Shown here: piece after piece, positions 36,660 through 49,627 of the stretch | Position numbering within the stretch: the first letter of the stretch is position 1 | Layout of the letters: each line of letters opens with the position of its first letter | NCBI RefSeq assembly: GCF_016906535.1 | Contig: NC_057370.1 | Span: 2,728,001-2,792,000, forward strand | Source of the DNA: Rhizoctonia solani | Lineage: Eukaryota; Basidiomycota; Agaricomycetes; Cantharellales; Ceratobasidiaceae | Direction: 5' to 3' | DNA: 64,000 bases | Program-made: the position numbers and the translations under genes | The notes under the pieces: model-generated | What the model saw: the letters and a program-made list of their open reading frames with translations, nothing else | Databases searched by the model: none | Told to the model about the DNA's origin: nothing

Positions 36660-38602
36660 ATGCACACGCTTGCAGCCCTTCTGTTCTTCTCGCTCGCTGC
36701 AGCTCCCCAGCTTCAGCCGACCATTCAACCCTTCTTCGTCTTCCATTCTCCCAGACGAAGACCCCGTTCCCATCCTCTTCCTTCCGCCGAGTATTGTCAA
36801 TCCGGCTCCCCGTTGAACCCCTGTTCATCACAGGGCCCACTCTTGCCAATCATCAAGGAAGCCCCCCCCGACACCAACATCTTCCCCACCTCAGACAACA
36901 TTGACAGTCGTCCAACAAGCTGTGGAAACTATTCATGTCGTGGCAGAGACCAAATTCATGACTATCACCATCACCGTTCAAGCGCCGACCGTCCATCACC
37001 CACACTAACACTAACATCACATCAGCATCAATATCGGCACCCGAGCCGGATTGGGTGCCTCCGCTAGCTCGAATGCCGAAATGAACCGTTCGTGGCGACT
37101 TATTTTCCAGATTGGACAGGCACGAATTTCCACCTGAAAAGGTCGATTTTAAGCGATTCGCATGGATCGACTTTGGTCAGCCCCTGACAATCACATATTC
37201 TTTTCCGGATAATAACTATTCTCCTTTCTCTTTCTCTCCCTATTACAGCATTCGCGGTCCCGGACGAGAACCGCCAACTCACATTCACATCAGACAACTC
37301 GGAAGATCTCTTGAACCGACTGGTCAAATCTGCCCATGCGCACGGCAGCCGAGTCAAGTTGAGCATCGGGATGGACAGGTAGTCGGTAAATCCACACTCC
37401 AAAACCCTCTTGGGTTCTTGGCAAATTCCCTCCACCCTGCCCCCCTCTCACTCAATTTTCGTGTGTCATAATTAGGTACTTCTCAGATGCCGTGTCAACA
37501 GATGTCAATCGGCGCGAGTTGGTAAAGAACACGGTTCAGATGTACAAAAAGTTTAATTTGGACGGGATCGACATGTACGTTTCAGTGCGAGTGCAGAGTT
37601 ACTCCACTTGGAGTGTTAATCGCTCCACATTCTATAGAGATTGGGAATACCCCGGCGTCCAGGGGCAGGAAACAACCAAGTCTCACCACCCCAGGACGTA
37701 CTCACTTTTTGACTTTTCTCCAGCTCTTACGTTCCCAACTACCCAAATCAGCTAAACTAACGGCAGCGACCCAGGTTACGCCGTTTGCAGGCCCGGACGG
37801 CCGCCGCTCGCAGATGTCTGAATTCGCCAAGGTGGATTGGATATTGATCATGAATTATGATATTTGGGAGGCAAGTCGGCAGTTTTTTATTTTATTTTTC
37901 GAGTTTGAGTTTGGAATTAATTAATTCCTGCGTGTGTGTGTGTGTGCGTGCGTGCGGGGGGCAATGGAATGAAGCGAGTCCGACTCCTGGGCCTAACGCA
38001 CCCTTGCGTGACGGGTGCCATAATTCCACTCAGCCGGACGCGAGCGCTAGTGCATCCGTTGCGGCGTGGACGAGCGCGGGGTTTCCTTCGTACCAGATTA
38101 CACTCGGTTTGCCGTCGTATGGGTATGTCCAGACGTCGGATGCCCGTAAGCTAATCCAGCGAAGTCGGACTGCCAAGTTGGGAAATCTTCGAATTCGACG
38201 AGACGATGGGACCCCCGGAACAGGATCGGTACGAGTCCAAGGAGAGGGTGAGGGACGATAGTGGACAGGTTCAGTTCAAGCAACTGGTCAATGTCGGCAC
38301 TCAAGCTCAATTCTAATGGGAATTATGTCGGCGCTGGGTTCAATCGGTTATGGGATGTATGCTCCAGCACTGTGAGTCTTGGTCTCGAGCGAGCTCGAGT
38401 TATTCTGATGAGAAATGCAGCCGTACCTGGTTTCCCAAAACGCCAAGCAAGTCGTAGCATACGATGATCCCCAATCGTTAGGAATGAAAGCCGCATTCGC
38501 TCGAGGCGCCGGTTTGCGGGTGTGAACATGTTTGACGTTCATGGAGACACCGAGAATTGGACTCTAACGGATGCTATTCGTGAGGGGCTCGGATTGGTAT
38601 AG
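36660..38602 (+). pseudogene. GH18 chitinase-like secreted protein with multiple frameshifts
   Basis: A glycoside hydrolase family 18 enzyme, expected to cleave chitin outside the cell. Start 36660 with signal peptide MHTLAALLFFSLAAA, then a Thr/Pro-rich linker (TTLTVVQQAVETIHVVAETK). The catalytic domain starts FVATYFPDWT and holds the active-site DGIDIDWEYPG, split by an intron at 37574. It continues with SAKLTAATQVTPFAGPDGR, KVDWILIMNYDIWE, YQITLGLPSYGY and VNMFDVHGDTENWTL, ending GLGLV. Frame changes are needed near 37120, 37670, 37708 and 38515, several in homopolymers; the usual SxGG motif reads SIGMD. It is either decayed or poorly sequenced; the catalytic residues themselves are intact. 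Confidence 0.75.
37931..37955. repeat. GT microsatellite in the chitinase intron
   Basis: A (GT)n run followed by GCGTGCGTGC, within the intron after NYDIWE. Confidence 0.8.
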
Positions 38603-38744
38603 ACAGACCTTTGGATTATTCTTAGATAACATTTGTACTTGTACTTGACGCATTCACAACGAACATTTCCATTCTAAATGCATGTAAAAGTCTGTGGATT
38701 CAAAGAAAGTAAATGAACATACAAAATCCGACCCAACAATAAAA

Positions 38745-40292
<1,548 letters not shown>

Positions 40293-40479
40293 GGTGGATG
40301 CTTGAGAGGATATATTAAGCGCCGAGTGGGGAGGAATGACGGAAACTTGCTGGAAATTTCACGTGCGGTGGGGCCGGACAGTGATATCATCGGCATGACG
40401 CAACTGGTACGCTGGTTTTCGACCTTTTTATATCAGCTCAACGTACATCTCTCTCTACATCTACCAACTTCCACCCACG

Positions 40480-42909
40480 ATGCCTTCCGGAGCAGTGATG
40501 GACGCGTTCAAGAGTGAGTTTCGTTTGCTATTTGTTTACATATATGTCTGTCTAACAGGGATTGTGGACTAGATTTGATCCGACATGGCAAGCATGCTCG
40601 GGCACCGGCCGCCCAGGCTGCGTCACCGGTAGTGACCGACCACCAGGCATCGAGACGTGATGACGGCGCTTCCCGAAGCAGCCGAGAGCGGGAACGAGAA
40701 CGAGAACGAGAACGAGAACGGGAGCGAGAACGAGAATCTCGAGAGCAAGAACGGCAACGACAGAGTGCACAGGAAAAGGCACAAATGCAAATGCCATCGA
40801 AACACGAATCGATTCCTACCACCGAGAACAAGCCCTATTCACGCGAGGCCGAGATGATAGTTGCCGAAGAGCGCGAGGCCGCGAGCAAGATGCCCCAGTT
40901 CCCTGCCCTCGAGCGATACAGGATGATCGAGAAGATGGGAGAGTGAGTACATGATGTCATTGAATATCGTATTTCTCACATTTCCCCCTAGTGGTGCTTT
41001 CTCCAATGTCTTCAAGGCTGTCGATCTCCAGACGGGCAAGAAAGTCGCTGTCAAGGTCGTCCGCAAGTACGAGATGAGCAGCTCACAGGTTAGTGTCCGT
41101 TCTTTGTGGCCTGGTCTACTCCGCCATGGCCCTCAAGCTGACAACATCTTTCGCTCCCACCCCCCGTTGGCGCGCTGAAATTACCCTCAGGACGGAAACA
41201 AGCACCTGAACGAAAAATTCAAGAAAAAGGGTCAGCGCGTCACGGAGGTGCGAGCTTTCATCATGTCTACACATCCCAGCGTCATAGGGCTAACGTTTTG
41301 ATTTCAGCGCGCAAATATACTCAAAGAAGTTTCCATTATGCGTGGCCTCAACCACCAATCTATCGTTAAGCTCTTGTCATTTAGCGAATCCGATGAACAC
41401 TTTTTCCTCGTCTTGGAACGTGAGTCGCCCCGGGCCCTACTACACCGCCACGGATGACTGATCATCCCACTTAATTTCATCCAGTGATGGGTGGAGGAGA
41501 GCTCTTCCATCAAATGTGCGTCATTTCTCTGCTTTTACTCGCTTCTGCGCTGACTCAGCTCTTTGCGCAGTGTCAAGCTCACCTACTTTAGTGAGCCCCT
41601 TGCACGACATGTTATCCTCCAAGTCGCACACGGCATTCGCTATCTACATGAAGAACGGGGTGTCGTACACCGTGACATCAAGCCCGAGAACTTGCTCTTT
41701 GAACGTATCCCCATCATCCCCAGCAAGAACCCTGTAGCTCGACAGTATGACGAGGACAAGGAAGACGAGGGTGAATTCATTCCGGGAGTAGGAGGCGGAG
41801 GAATCGGGCGTGTCAAGATTGCAGATTTCGGTCTAAGCAAGATTGTCTGGGACGAACAAACCATGACGCCATGCGGTACTGTCGGCTATACCGCCCCCGA
41901 AATCGTCAAGGACGAACGGTACAGCAAGAGTGTGGACATGTGGGCACTTGGATGCGTGCTTTATACCCTCCTCTGCGGCTTCCCTCCATTCTACGACGAG
42001 AGTATCAACGTCCTTACCGAAAAGGTTGCCCGTGGATACTACACCTTCCTCAGCCCGTGGTGGGATGACATCTCTGCTAGCTGTGAGTACATTCAACGAT
42101 GGTTTTTGACGCATTTTGTAACTGCGATTTCAGCCAAGGATCTCATCAGCCACTTGCTTTGCGTCGATCCAACCCAACGATACACGATCGATGAATTCCT
42201 TGCTCATCCCTGGTGCCATGTACGTCATAGCATATATTCTATAGGAAATGAAATCTAACAGTTCAATCCAGGAAACCGAAGCACCTCTGCCTCCACCAAC
42301 GCCAGCCGCCGTTAACCGAGGCAATGCTCCAATGGATTCGCCCCTCTTGGCTGCTGTGCGCGGAGGAGCTCGCGACGGGCGGTCACCCGGTTTGGCCACC
42401 CTCAAGGAAGCATTCGACGTCACCTATGCCGTACACCGTATGGAAGAAGAGGGTGCCCGGCGAAAACGCGGCGGCGGAGGGTTCTTGCACAACCTCAACG
42501 AGGAGGACGAGGAGGAAGAAGACTCGGAGACCATCACGCGCAAGTATGGTGCTGAAGTCGGGCGGGCTGTGGACGAGAGGCGAAACCAGCAACAGCAACA
42601 GCAGCAGCAGCAGCAGCACAACAACAACAACCACAGCAGCAGCAGCAGTATTCGGGTGCAGGCGGAGCCGATCGACGTGTTGCCGAGGCACAGTTGTACC
42701 AAGGTGGCCGGGCCGGTCCTCGCGACCAGGGTACGATGAGAAAACGGGCTGGAGGCGCGTTCGATCTTGACCTGAACAACGCAACGCTGCTCGGACGAAG
42801 GCACAAACGCACAGTCGAACCAAGTCCCTTGGGCAGGTTCGCACCTCAACAGCAACAACAGAATGGAGGTATATTGGATGTACCGGGCAGCCCGATGCGG
42901 GTTGATTAA
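40480..42909 (+). CDS. RCK2/Srk1-like Ca/calmodulin-type stress kinase (CAMK, MAPK-activated)
   Basis: A cytoplasmic/nuclear Ser/Thr kinase of the CAMK group, of the kind activated by the Hog1/Sty1 stress MAPK. Exons 40480-40513, 40573-40942, 40992-41088, 41191-41247, 41308-41419, 41485-41515, 41571-42082, 42134-42219 and 42272 onward join in phase. An arginine/glutamate repeat (40683-40745) precedes the kinase: MGDGAFSNVFKAVD, VAVKVVRKYEMSSSQ, VVHRDIKPENLLFE, KIADFGLSK and CGTVGYTAPE. As assembled, the frame stops at 42739 (588 aa). In another frame from about 42640 the conserved C-terminal element FDLDLNNATLLGRRHKR appears and runs to 42909, so an indel in the CAG/AAC repeat (about 42587-42649) probably hides the true end. 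Confidence 0.85.
42587..42649 (+). repeat. CAG/CAA/AAC/AGC trinucleotide repeat inside the kinase gene
   Basis: Encodes about ten Gln, four Asn and five Ser in the assembled frame. It is also where the coding frame must change to reach the conserved C-terminus. Confidence 0.9.
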
Positions 42910-43693
42910 GGGCTCGTCTATACCCACACTTGCTCTTCCTGTCTCAGCCTATTCTGCGGAACGACCTTGAAACGACCGTCCTCGGTAGTCTGTACTGTTA
43001 TCGCGCACTTGTTGATTTTGTCTCATTCTTCTGGACCCCCTTTTTTTATGTAACGATTTGTTGTTTGTATAGCATCCATTTTGAATTCATGTTACCCTTC
43101 AGAAAGATTCACCGTTTATCGAATTCGCAAGATCGACGGTTGGGCATTGACGAGTGACGTCATGGCAGGTGATCATTAGTCTAGGCAGGGTAACCGTCAG
43201 AGACGAACGAAAGAGGAAATAGGTCGAACCCAAGACCGACGAGCAGTGAGACCGTGTAGAGACCGTAGACAGACCCGAAAGCAAAAGACGAAGACAAAAA
43301 TACACCAAAGAAATACAACGAAACATGATAGCAGCAAAAAGCACCTACAAAAGCTAAGCCCGTGATAGATCCGAAAAAAAAGCACGACACAAACACCTCT
43401 AGGCAAACATATAAATAGTAGATAGCGATTCGGCTTTGTATACAGTAGTGCAGTTTGTTCGTTCGTGTGACACAACATACGAAAAAAGACATTCGACGTG
43501 ACAAGTTAAAAGTGGATATAGTAGGGATGGGTGGCTCTAAGCAAAAGGAAATACTGTCAGTTGGCGGGGTACCTGGATGCAAACGAGGGGCACGCGGGAG
43601 CGAGACTCACCTTGAACATACGCGAGTCCAGAATGCACCCAACCCAAACAAGAAACCCATAAAGAAATTCAAACCAAGCTACAAGTCATATTC
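42910..43693. other. Convergent 3' intergenic region
   Basis: Lies between the kinase gene (+) and the coiled-coil gene (-). T-rich and A-rich tracts; no coding region is supported. Confidence 0.5.
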
Positions 43694-44849
43694 CTATAGC
43701 CCCAATCGCTGGACCAACCCGCGGTCACCGCCTTGCCCAGCATTACCATTCTGCCCCGTCGACGAAGCACTGGTCGCTGATCCTCGTATGGGCAATCCGG
43801 GCCCTCCGGCTCTTGGGGGTCCACCTCGGCCTCCGCCTCCAGCTCCGTTTCTTCCGCTGACACTTCGTTGACCGTTCCCTCCGGGTCCCTCTCCTGGTTT
43901 CCGGCCTCCACCCTCGGAGGGACCAAGACGAGGCTTTTTGTGTGCCCGAGGACCGGTAGGTAGGTTACCCCGGTCTCGGTCTCTGTCCCGTTCTCTATCT
44001 CTATCCCAATCTCGGTCCCTGTCACGTTCGCGCTCGCGTTCCCTATCTCTATCTCTATCACGCTCCCGCTCGCGGTCACGCTCTCGATCTCGGTCGTGTT
44101 CTCTCGAGCGTTCCCTCGGGCGGCTAGATGCAGGTACGAGGCGCCGGGGAGGCGATGCTGACCGTCGTTGATCAGGCGTGGAGGACCGCCTATGCTGCTC
44201 TTGTTGAGTAACCGATTTAGCTAGTGGGATTCGGCCATGATCAAGCTTGGAGCTAGATTATGTTCAAACGTTATATTTCGTCATGCATATGTAGTGTTTC
44301 GGTCCAACGTACTTGAGCTCCGCGATCCTGGCTTCGGCGCCTGATGAAAAAAAGTCCAGCTGTCAACGGCGTAAATCGTGAGGTAAACACAATGGGGACT
44401 TGCCTTCCAGTTGGTCCTCTAGACGCTTGATCGTTCTCCGTAGACCCACTACCTCCTCTCTCTGACGCGCAAGCTCACTTGAACGTAATAGTTCATATAA
44501 TTCATCGTTCTCGGTTTGTAACAATTTCAGTCGTTGGGTGATGGCATTGCTGAGAGGTGCGGGTGTGCCAGTCGAGGGCCCGTGCGTGACGAGAGGTGAA
44601 AGCAAAGCAAGGACAGGCGCCGGTATACTTATAACAGCATCGTCCTCTGGATCAGATGCACCTGGCAATTTCTGCCGTAGGCTGGATATCTCGTCCTGTT
44701 GCAGCCAGTACTCCGCAATGAGTTATATATTGACTAAAAATGGGATATCTGCTCACCGTCAGTGCAGATATTTGTTTCTCCCGCTGTCTCAGCAGCGTCT
44801 CTAGCTCCAGCTCGCGTTCTGACGGCAAAGCCATGTCAATGTCCGCCAT
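43694..44849 (-). CDS. Coiled-coil protein with RERD-rich C-terminus
   Basis: 323 aa from exons 44849-44757, 44695-44404, 44340-44313 and 44252-43694, all in phase. The N-terminal half is coiled coil (LPSERELELETLLRQREKQI, LLQTENDELYELLRSSELAR, EEVVGLRRTIKRLEDQLE). The C-terminal half is a long Arg/Glu/Asp repeat ([20 protein letters not shown]) and a Gly-rich tail ending GLVQRLGL, a composition typical of nuclear RNA-processing factors. The coiled coil reminds me of WTAP/Mum2-type m6A-writer subunits, but I cannot confirm this. The intron at 44341-44403 uses a GC donor. It is divergent from TAF9, with 128 bp between start codons. Confidence 0.75.
44341..44403 (-). other. GC-AG intron
   Basis: On the minus strand the donor is GCAAGT after GGAAG, the consensus GC donor; the acceptor is CATCAG. 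It joins EDQLE to GAEARIAEL in phase. The nearby GT (inside GCAAGT) would break the frame. Confidence 0.8.
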
Positions 44850-44977
44850 GTGGTGAACAGAGAAGAGCACAGTGTGGCGGTTTGGTCCAGGAGAGCAATG
44901 TCTCGGTTTGCAAATTCACGTGGGGAATAACATCGAGTTAAGCGCTGGCCTTCGTTCGGTTCCTTAGCCTCCCAACC

Positions 44978-45839
44978 ATGGCTCACGACACCCTTCCTAG
45001 AGACGCAAGGATCATTGCTTTGCTTATAGCTGCCAACCCCTCAATCAAAGACGCGCATCCCGCGGTATTGCACCAACTTTTAGAGTTTTCGCATCGTATG
45101 TGCACATCTCGACGTAATACAACAAACAAATAACAATTGTAATAGGATATACTTCGCAGGTCCTTAGCGATGCCCTCGTCTACGCGGAACATGCTGGAAG
45201 GGCGGGGACTATACAACAGGATGATGTTACTCTGGCAGTTCAAGCACGTGTCGGTTGGGAGATGGGTGGACCGGTTCCAAAAGAGGTGGGTCACAGCCAA
45301 ATTAACTGTTCCTGTTCGCTCCTTACCAAACTATTTCGGCCACCTAGCATCTGATGGCGTTGGCAACCAAGACAAACGCGCAATCTCTTCCCGCCGTCTC
45401 GGACACGTACGGAATTCGCGTTCCTGCCAAACATGCACTCACCTCGGTCGACTTTGATATTGTACCCAACAAGCCGCCTCCGGGTTTGAACGGTCCTGAG
45501 ACATACGAGGAAGAGTACGAAGAGTGGGAAGAGGATGATACACCGGAACAACCGTCGGGGCCTCAAGGAGATGATCTGATGGTCATGGACGACCCCGACG
45601 AGCCGATTGCGCTCGTGGAGGATGTGGCACCTATGCAGAATGGCGGCGCGACGGCAGGGGAAGAAGCCCCTACGCAGGTTGACGAGGGGGCTGGAAGCGA
45701 TGCAGATGACTTGTTTGGTGACGCAGGAGAGGATGATGCCGACAAGATGGACCAAGACGCACCAGCTCCTGAACCTTCTGGGACATCCCCGTCTGCAGGA
45801 GCCAAGCGAAAAATGGAAGAAGACGATAATTATGATTGA
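44978..45839 (+). CDS. TAF9: TAF9, histone-fold subunit of TFIID and SAGA
   Basis: A TBP-associated factor shared by TFIID and SAGA, pairing with TAF6 through a histone fold. Exons 44978-45095, 45146-45285 and 45348-45839 join in phase to 249 aa. The histone fold fills the first 90 residues: RDARIIALLIAANPSIKDAH, HQLLEFSHRYTSQVLSDAL, YAEHAGRAGTIQQDDVTLAV. The family's conserved region follows (LPAVSDTYGIRVPAKHALT). A long acidic tail ends KRKMEEDDNYD. With TRA1 at the left edge, two SAGA subunits lie within 35 kb, probably by chance. Confidence 0.93.
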
Positions 45840-47582
45840 TTGTAATGACGTACCTGTATTACATTCCCTTGTTATCTATTTATTCGTTTTGTTTTCTTCA
45901 AACTATTACATCGTATCGGAACCAGCACACACAAGCACCACGTACAATCGACATGAAAATGTGTATAATTTGATGTGTCCTTGCTGGTGTATAGAGCCTA
46001 GAATTCACAACTGACGTTGAAAATACTACAGTGGGCTGTCGAAGTGACAGGAGTTTGCGAAGATAGTGGCCATTTGTACGATGGTTGGGGCTATAGTTCC
46101 AATCAACGGGTACGTTCTGAGAAAGCACGATATCCGAATAGTAAGGTTATGGTTAAACACACTCATACTGTAATCTACTTCATTAACACTAATAAATGAT
46201 TCATACTGTTCATGGTATGTCGCGAAAGTCCACATGTACATGCATACAGGTTCAAAGGCCAAACAATCCATAGGAGCAATCCGGTGGCGTATTAATGGCC
46301 CGAGAAATATTTCCTAAATTGATTTGCTACAGGGGCAGTCAGCTATAAGGTACAACCATGTCTCACTTCCCTAGGGCTATCTGAGACTCTTCATGCATCG
46401 GCTCGCTTGTCGACGACAGTGGACCTGTAGATGTGAGAGTCCTCACTCAGTACTGCCTCTTTCCAGAAAAAAAAAAAAAAAAAAAAAAGGAAAGAAAGAA
46501 AAGAAAAACGGCAATTCAATAAATAAAAACCGAGGCAAAAGGGCCTGAACTGAAAGAAGGTAGAAGCGCAGAAGAATAAAAATAAAGCTCCCTCCCTCGT
46601 CCCCGGTCAAGCCCCCCTGTTCGTAGGATGCGCCACTCCATCACCCCAGCGGGTCAAGCCTGGTACAACAGAATACAAAGGGGTCGCGGATCGGATGAAT
46701 ATGGCAGTCGCTCATCGCGCAGTCCACTCCAAGCACTCTGCCGGACCATCACCGTCGTGGAGGTGATTGGCAAAAGTACGATACGATGCAACGTGTATGA
46801 GGGATTGTGGTACGAGGTCGACGCGACGCGTGCCGAGACGTCCACCAGCCCCGCCTCGTCCAGTAGGAGCGACTCAGGGGAGAGAGGAAAGGAGCGATAG
46901 AGAGCAGATACTGAGCGGATACCCACCTTGAGGGAGCTGGATATAGCGCATATAGGCCCTCAGGCAAAGTGTGGGAGGAGGGAAGGCGAGTGAGAAGATG
47001 GTGGTTGAGTGAAAGCTGGTCGAGGTCTAGGAGGCTTCTTATAGCTTAGCGAGAGATAGGAGGTAGTAGGGGTGAATTGGCCGGAAGCTTGGGCCATGGT
47101 GTGGTTGAATGCACTATTTCCCTTTTCATTAATATTAAATGCATGAAAGGGGCATAGTTGAGTCACAAGGAATGTGGGGATGTGCCCAAGCCGCAGAAAC
47201 AAATTTCAAAAGGAACAAAGAACAATCCCTCAATCAGGAGCCACGCATATAAGTATGTTGAGAATTCGACTCAGCATGTGCAAGTAGGACACAAGCATCC
47301 ATGCCTCAGCATAGTCGAGTGAGACACACTGCGAACATATTCATCGAGCTCTAGTCACGGTATTAATGTGTGAAAGCTCAAAGCCACGTATGACTCTGAA
47401 TTAATCGCATCTAGCGAAGCTATATCCAAGATTCACGTCATAGAAAGATATAAATGCCCGAGTTGTATGTCCCGATACAGGTCATATCCACTCATTCTAA
47501 AGTTGTAAACTTGAATGGCTACTCGTTTAAGCGTTTGAACTCGCTGGACATACCCTAAGAACACCTAAGACACCGTTTCCTA
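45840..47582. other. Intergenic region with uncertain short ORFs
   Basis: Contains a 22-A run (46467-46488) followed by GAAA-rich sequence. An ORF at 46628-46900 on + (MRHSITPAGQAWYNRIQRGR) overlaps minus-strand candidates that start at 47097 (MAQASGQFTPTTSYLSLSYK) and continue in another frame as TLPEGLYALYPAPSR. I cannot decide which strand codes, if either. Confidence 0.35.
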
Positions 47583-49627
47583 TCACGGCATCACTTTTTC
47601 AGGATCCTGGGCTCTAGTACGAAAAGCTGCGGCGGCCTGCACCGGCTTGGACGAGCCCCGGTTATGTTGCGTTGTGCCCGTTTGAAGCGAAGGTTGTGGC
47701 GCGAGTATGTTGGCGCCAATAGGGAGTCCATTCTTAGGTGTGGGCATTAGCCCAAATAATGAATAACTCTATACAGATGTAGAGATGCTGACTTACTGCT
47801 CGGCAGAAGTTCACATTCCTCGTGAAAAAATCGTAGACTTTGGCCGCAATACCCATACTTGATAGCGAATCTACCAAGCTATAGATGCTTTCATGCTCTA
47901 CGTGTTGACAAATTAGTATGAGTAAACCCCGAGTAAACAAACGCTTACCCCTGACCGTTGCCAATCTGGGTGTTGAGGACGAGGCAGAGGCATTGGGCAT
48001 GGCTCTCCCTTCAGACAAGGCTCACAACGCCCGATCTCGTGTATTCTTTTGTGAGTGAACTCCAAAAGGCGCGATAATCGACCCAACTCGTAGTCAATGG
48101 AGCCAACGAGGTCACTCCCATTACGACCCGGTTCATGGGAGGCCATCATAAGGGCAAGAAGAAAGCATGACCGAGGAATATCCTTCCTGTTTGGGAATTC
48201 CAGTCCCGCTGACCTTTGTCCAGGAGAACAAGAGCATATGAACTCGACGCCAGTATGAGAGCCAACAAGTGTCTGCTTGTCTGTGCGGCAGTAGTCAAGA
48301 ATGATAGTGACCGTCCGATTTTTTGGATAACAGTCAATCTGTAGCTTCCACATCCAACGTCGCAGGTCCCTGTCCGTGATATACTTGCCATCCATCAGAC
48401 ACATACAGTTATGCTCGTCTCCCTCTCCCGTCAGTAGTATCAGGACTTTTGACTCGGATGATTTTGTCGCTTCCCGGTAGAGCTTCCCGATTGCGTCTTC
48501 GATCGCGTCAAAGGTAGCATTTTCGCCCGAGATGCTATCGAAATAAGTATATTCCGAGTGGTGGTCTTTAAATATGAGGTTTAAGATGTCGGCATCACAC
48601 TGAGGGTCTTTCAATCCACCATACGCAACAGCAACAACCAGAATCAGTAAACTATATGCAGGAGGTACGATAGGCTCAGCATGCATAATTGGAAGCTCGT
48701 GTGACCCGTCGTAGAGCGTCATCTGCAACGGCAACGGCCGCTGTGGCGGAATTTGTAATACGACCTGACCACTGTCTGTGGAAAGCTTACAGAGACGTCG
48801 GGGTGGCTCTTCAGGACTTGAGCTTGGAATTAAAGTAGGATAGGTTCGAGCCCGTAGCGGAAATCGATCACACCGGTCAACTGGGGGGCCAACCAAATTT
48901 TTATTCGGGAAACATCGACGATGTTTGATCTGGATGCGTTCTCTGTTATAAGCTACATAGATAAGCCACCAAACATCAGCATTACTTAGGCTACATCTGA
49001 TGGGCTTGTTTACACGCACGTCTATGCAATGCCTTCTTGAGAGCTGTGCTCTCTCTAGTCTCATCGGTCGCGGTTATCGAAGTAGTCTGCGAAAAATGGC
49101 CAGATGCTCCCGTTCCATTCTCCACCACTTCAGGTTTCTGCAGAGCTAGCGCTTTACCCAAGAGTTAGCTCTATGGACATGGCCATCCCAGGAAACCTAC
49201 CTTGCGTCCAATCGTAGACAGGTGATGCTCCTGCCTCTATTGCAGCTTGCTTGCCTCTTCTGACACGTCTCTGTCTTTCAATACCATCTTCACTGCTTTC
49301 CGTAATTGCAACCGATTCATCGGTCCACTTGGATTCTACGTGGTCTCTTTGGTAAGTTCTCCTGAGCTGAAAACCCCCGGGAGCAAAACGTACCAGATTC
49401 AAGTTGGGATGAATTCAGGTACTTTTCACTCAGGCCTTGCATACCCGATGAATCCTTATCTCCAAGCTGTCCGCTGACGGTTTCACTAAGCACACCTGTT
49501 TTTTTAAGTATGAGTAAGCCCAAATTTCGAACAAACCGGAATACGTTCATAAATCTGTAGTTAACTTACCATTCAACATCGGCCCCACGCTACTTGCTGC
49601 GACCACACCCGCCCTCGAGCCACGCAT
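47583..49627 (-). CDS. Caspase-like (C14-type) protein lacking the catalytic histidine
   Basis: Exons 49627-49570, 49495-49394, 49344-49201, 49145-49020, 48952-47949, 47895-47797 and 47732-47583 join in phase to 560 aa. Exon 5 holds a caspase/metacaspase-like alpha/beta core: AYSLLILVVAVAYGGLKDPQ, NLIFKDHHSEYTYFDSISGE, ATFDAIEDAIGKLYREATKS, then VLILLTGEGDEHN and VTIILDYCRTDK. The usual SGHG histidine position is Glu (about residue 320), while the cysteine position is kept (about residue 365). EFICSCSPGQRSAGLEFPNR resembles the segment after the active site in fungal caspase-like proteins. The N-terminal 140 residues are low in recognisable features. It is probably a pseudo-peptidase or an adaptor; the family call is moderately sure. 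Confidence 0.7.

Noticed and set aside
37112..37135. Intron acceptor at TATTTTCCAG in the chitinase
   Set aside because: Using it would remove FVATYFPDW, a conserved first strand of GH18; a single-base indel near 37120 explains the frame change better.
37861..37975. GC-AG intron in the chitinase after NYDIWE (GAG|GCAAGT)
   Set aside because: A GT donor three bases further (GCAA|GTCGGC) keeps the frame into SPTPGPNAPL, whereas the GC choice does not.
42383..42927. Cys/Leu-rich ORFs antisense to the kinase tail
   Set aside because: They are reverse readings of the CAG/AAC repeat.
46467..46510. Poly(A) tail of a second retroelement
   Set aside because: No reverse transcriptase remnant and no target duplication were found on either side; it reads as simple A/GAAA-rich sequence.
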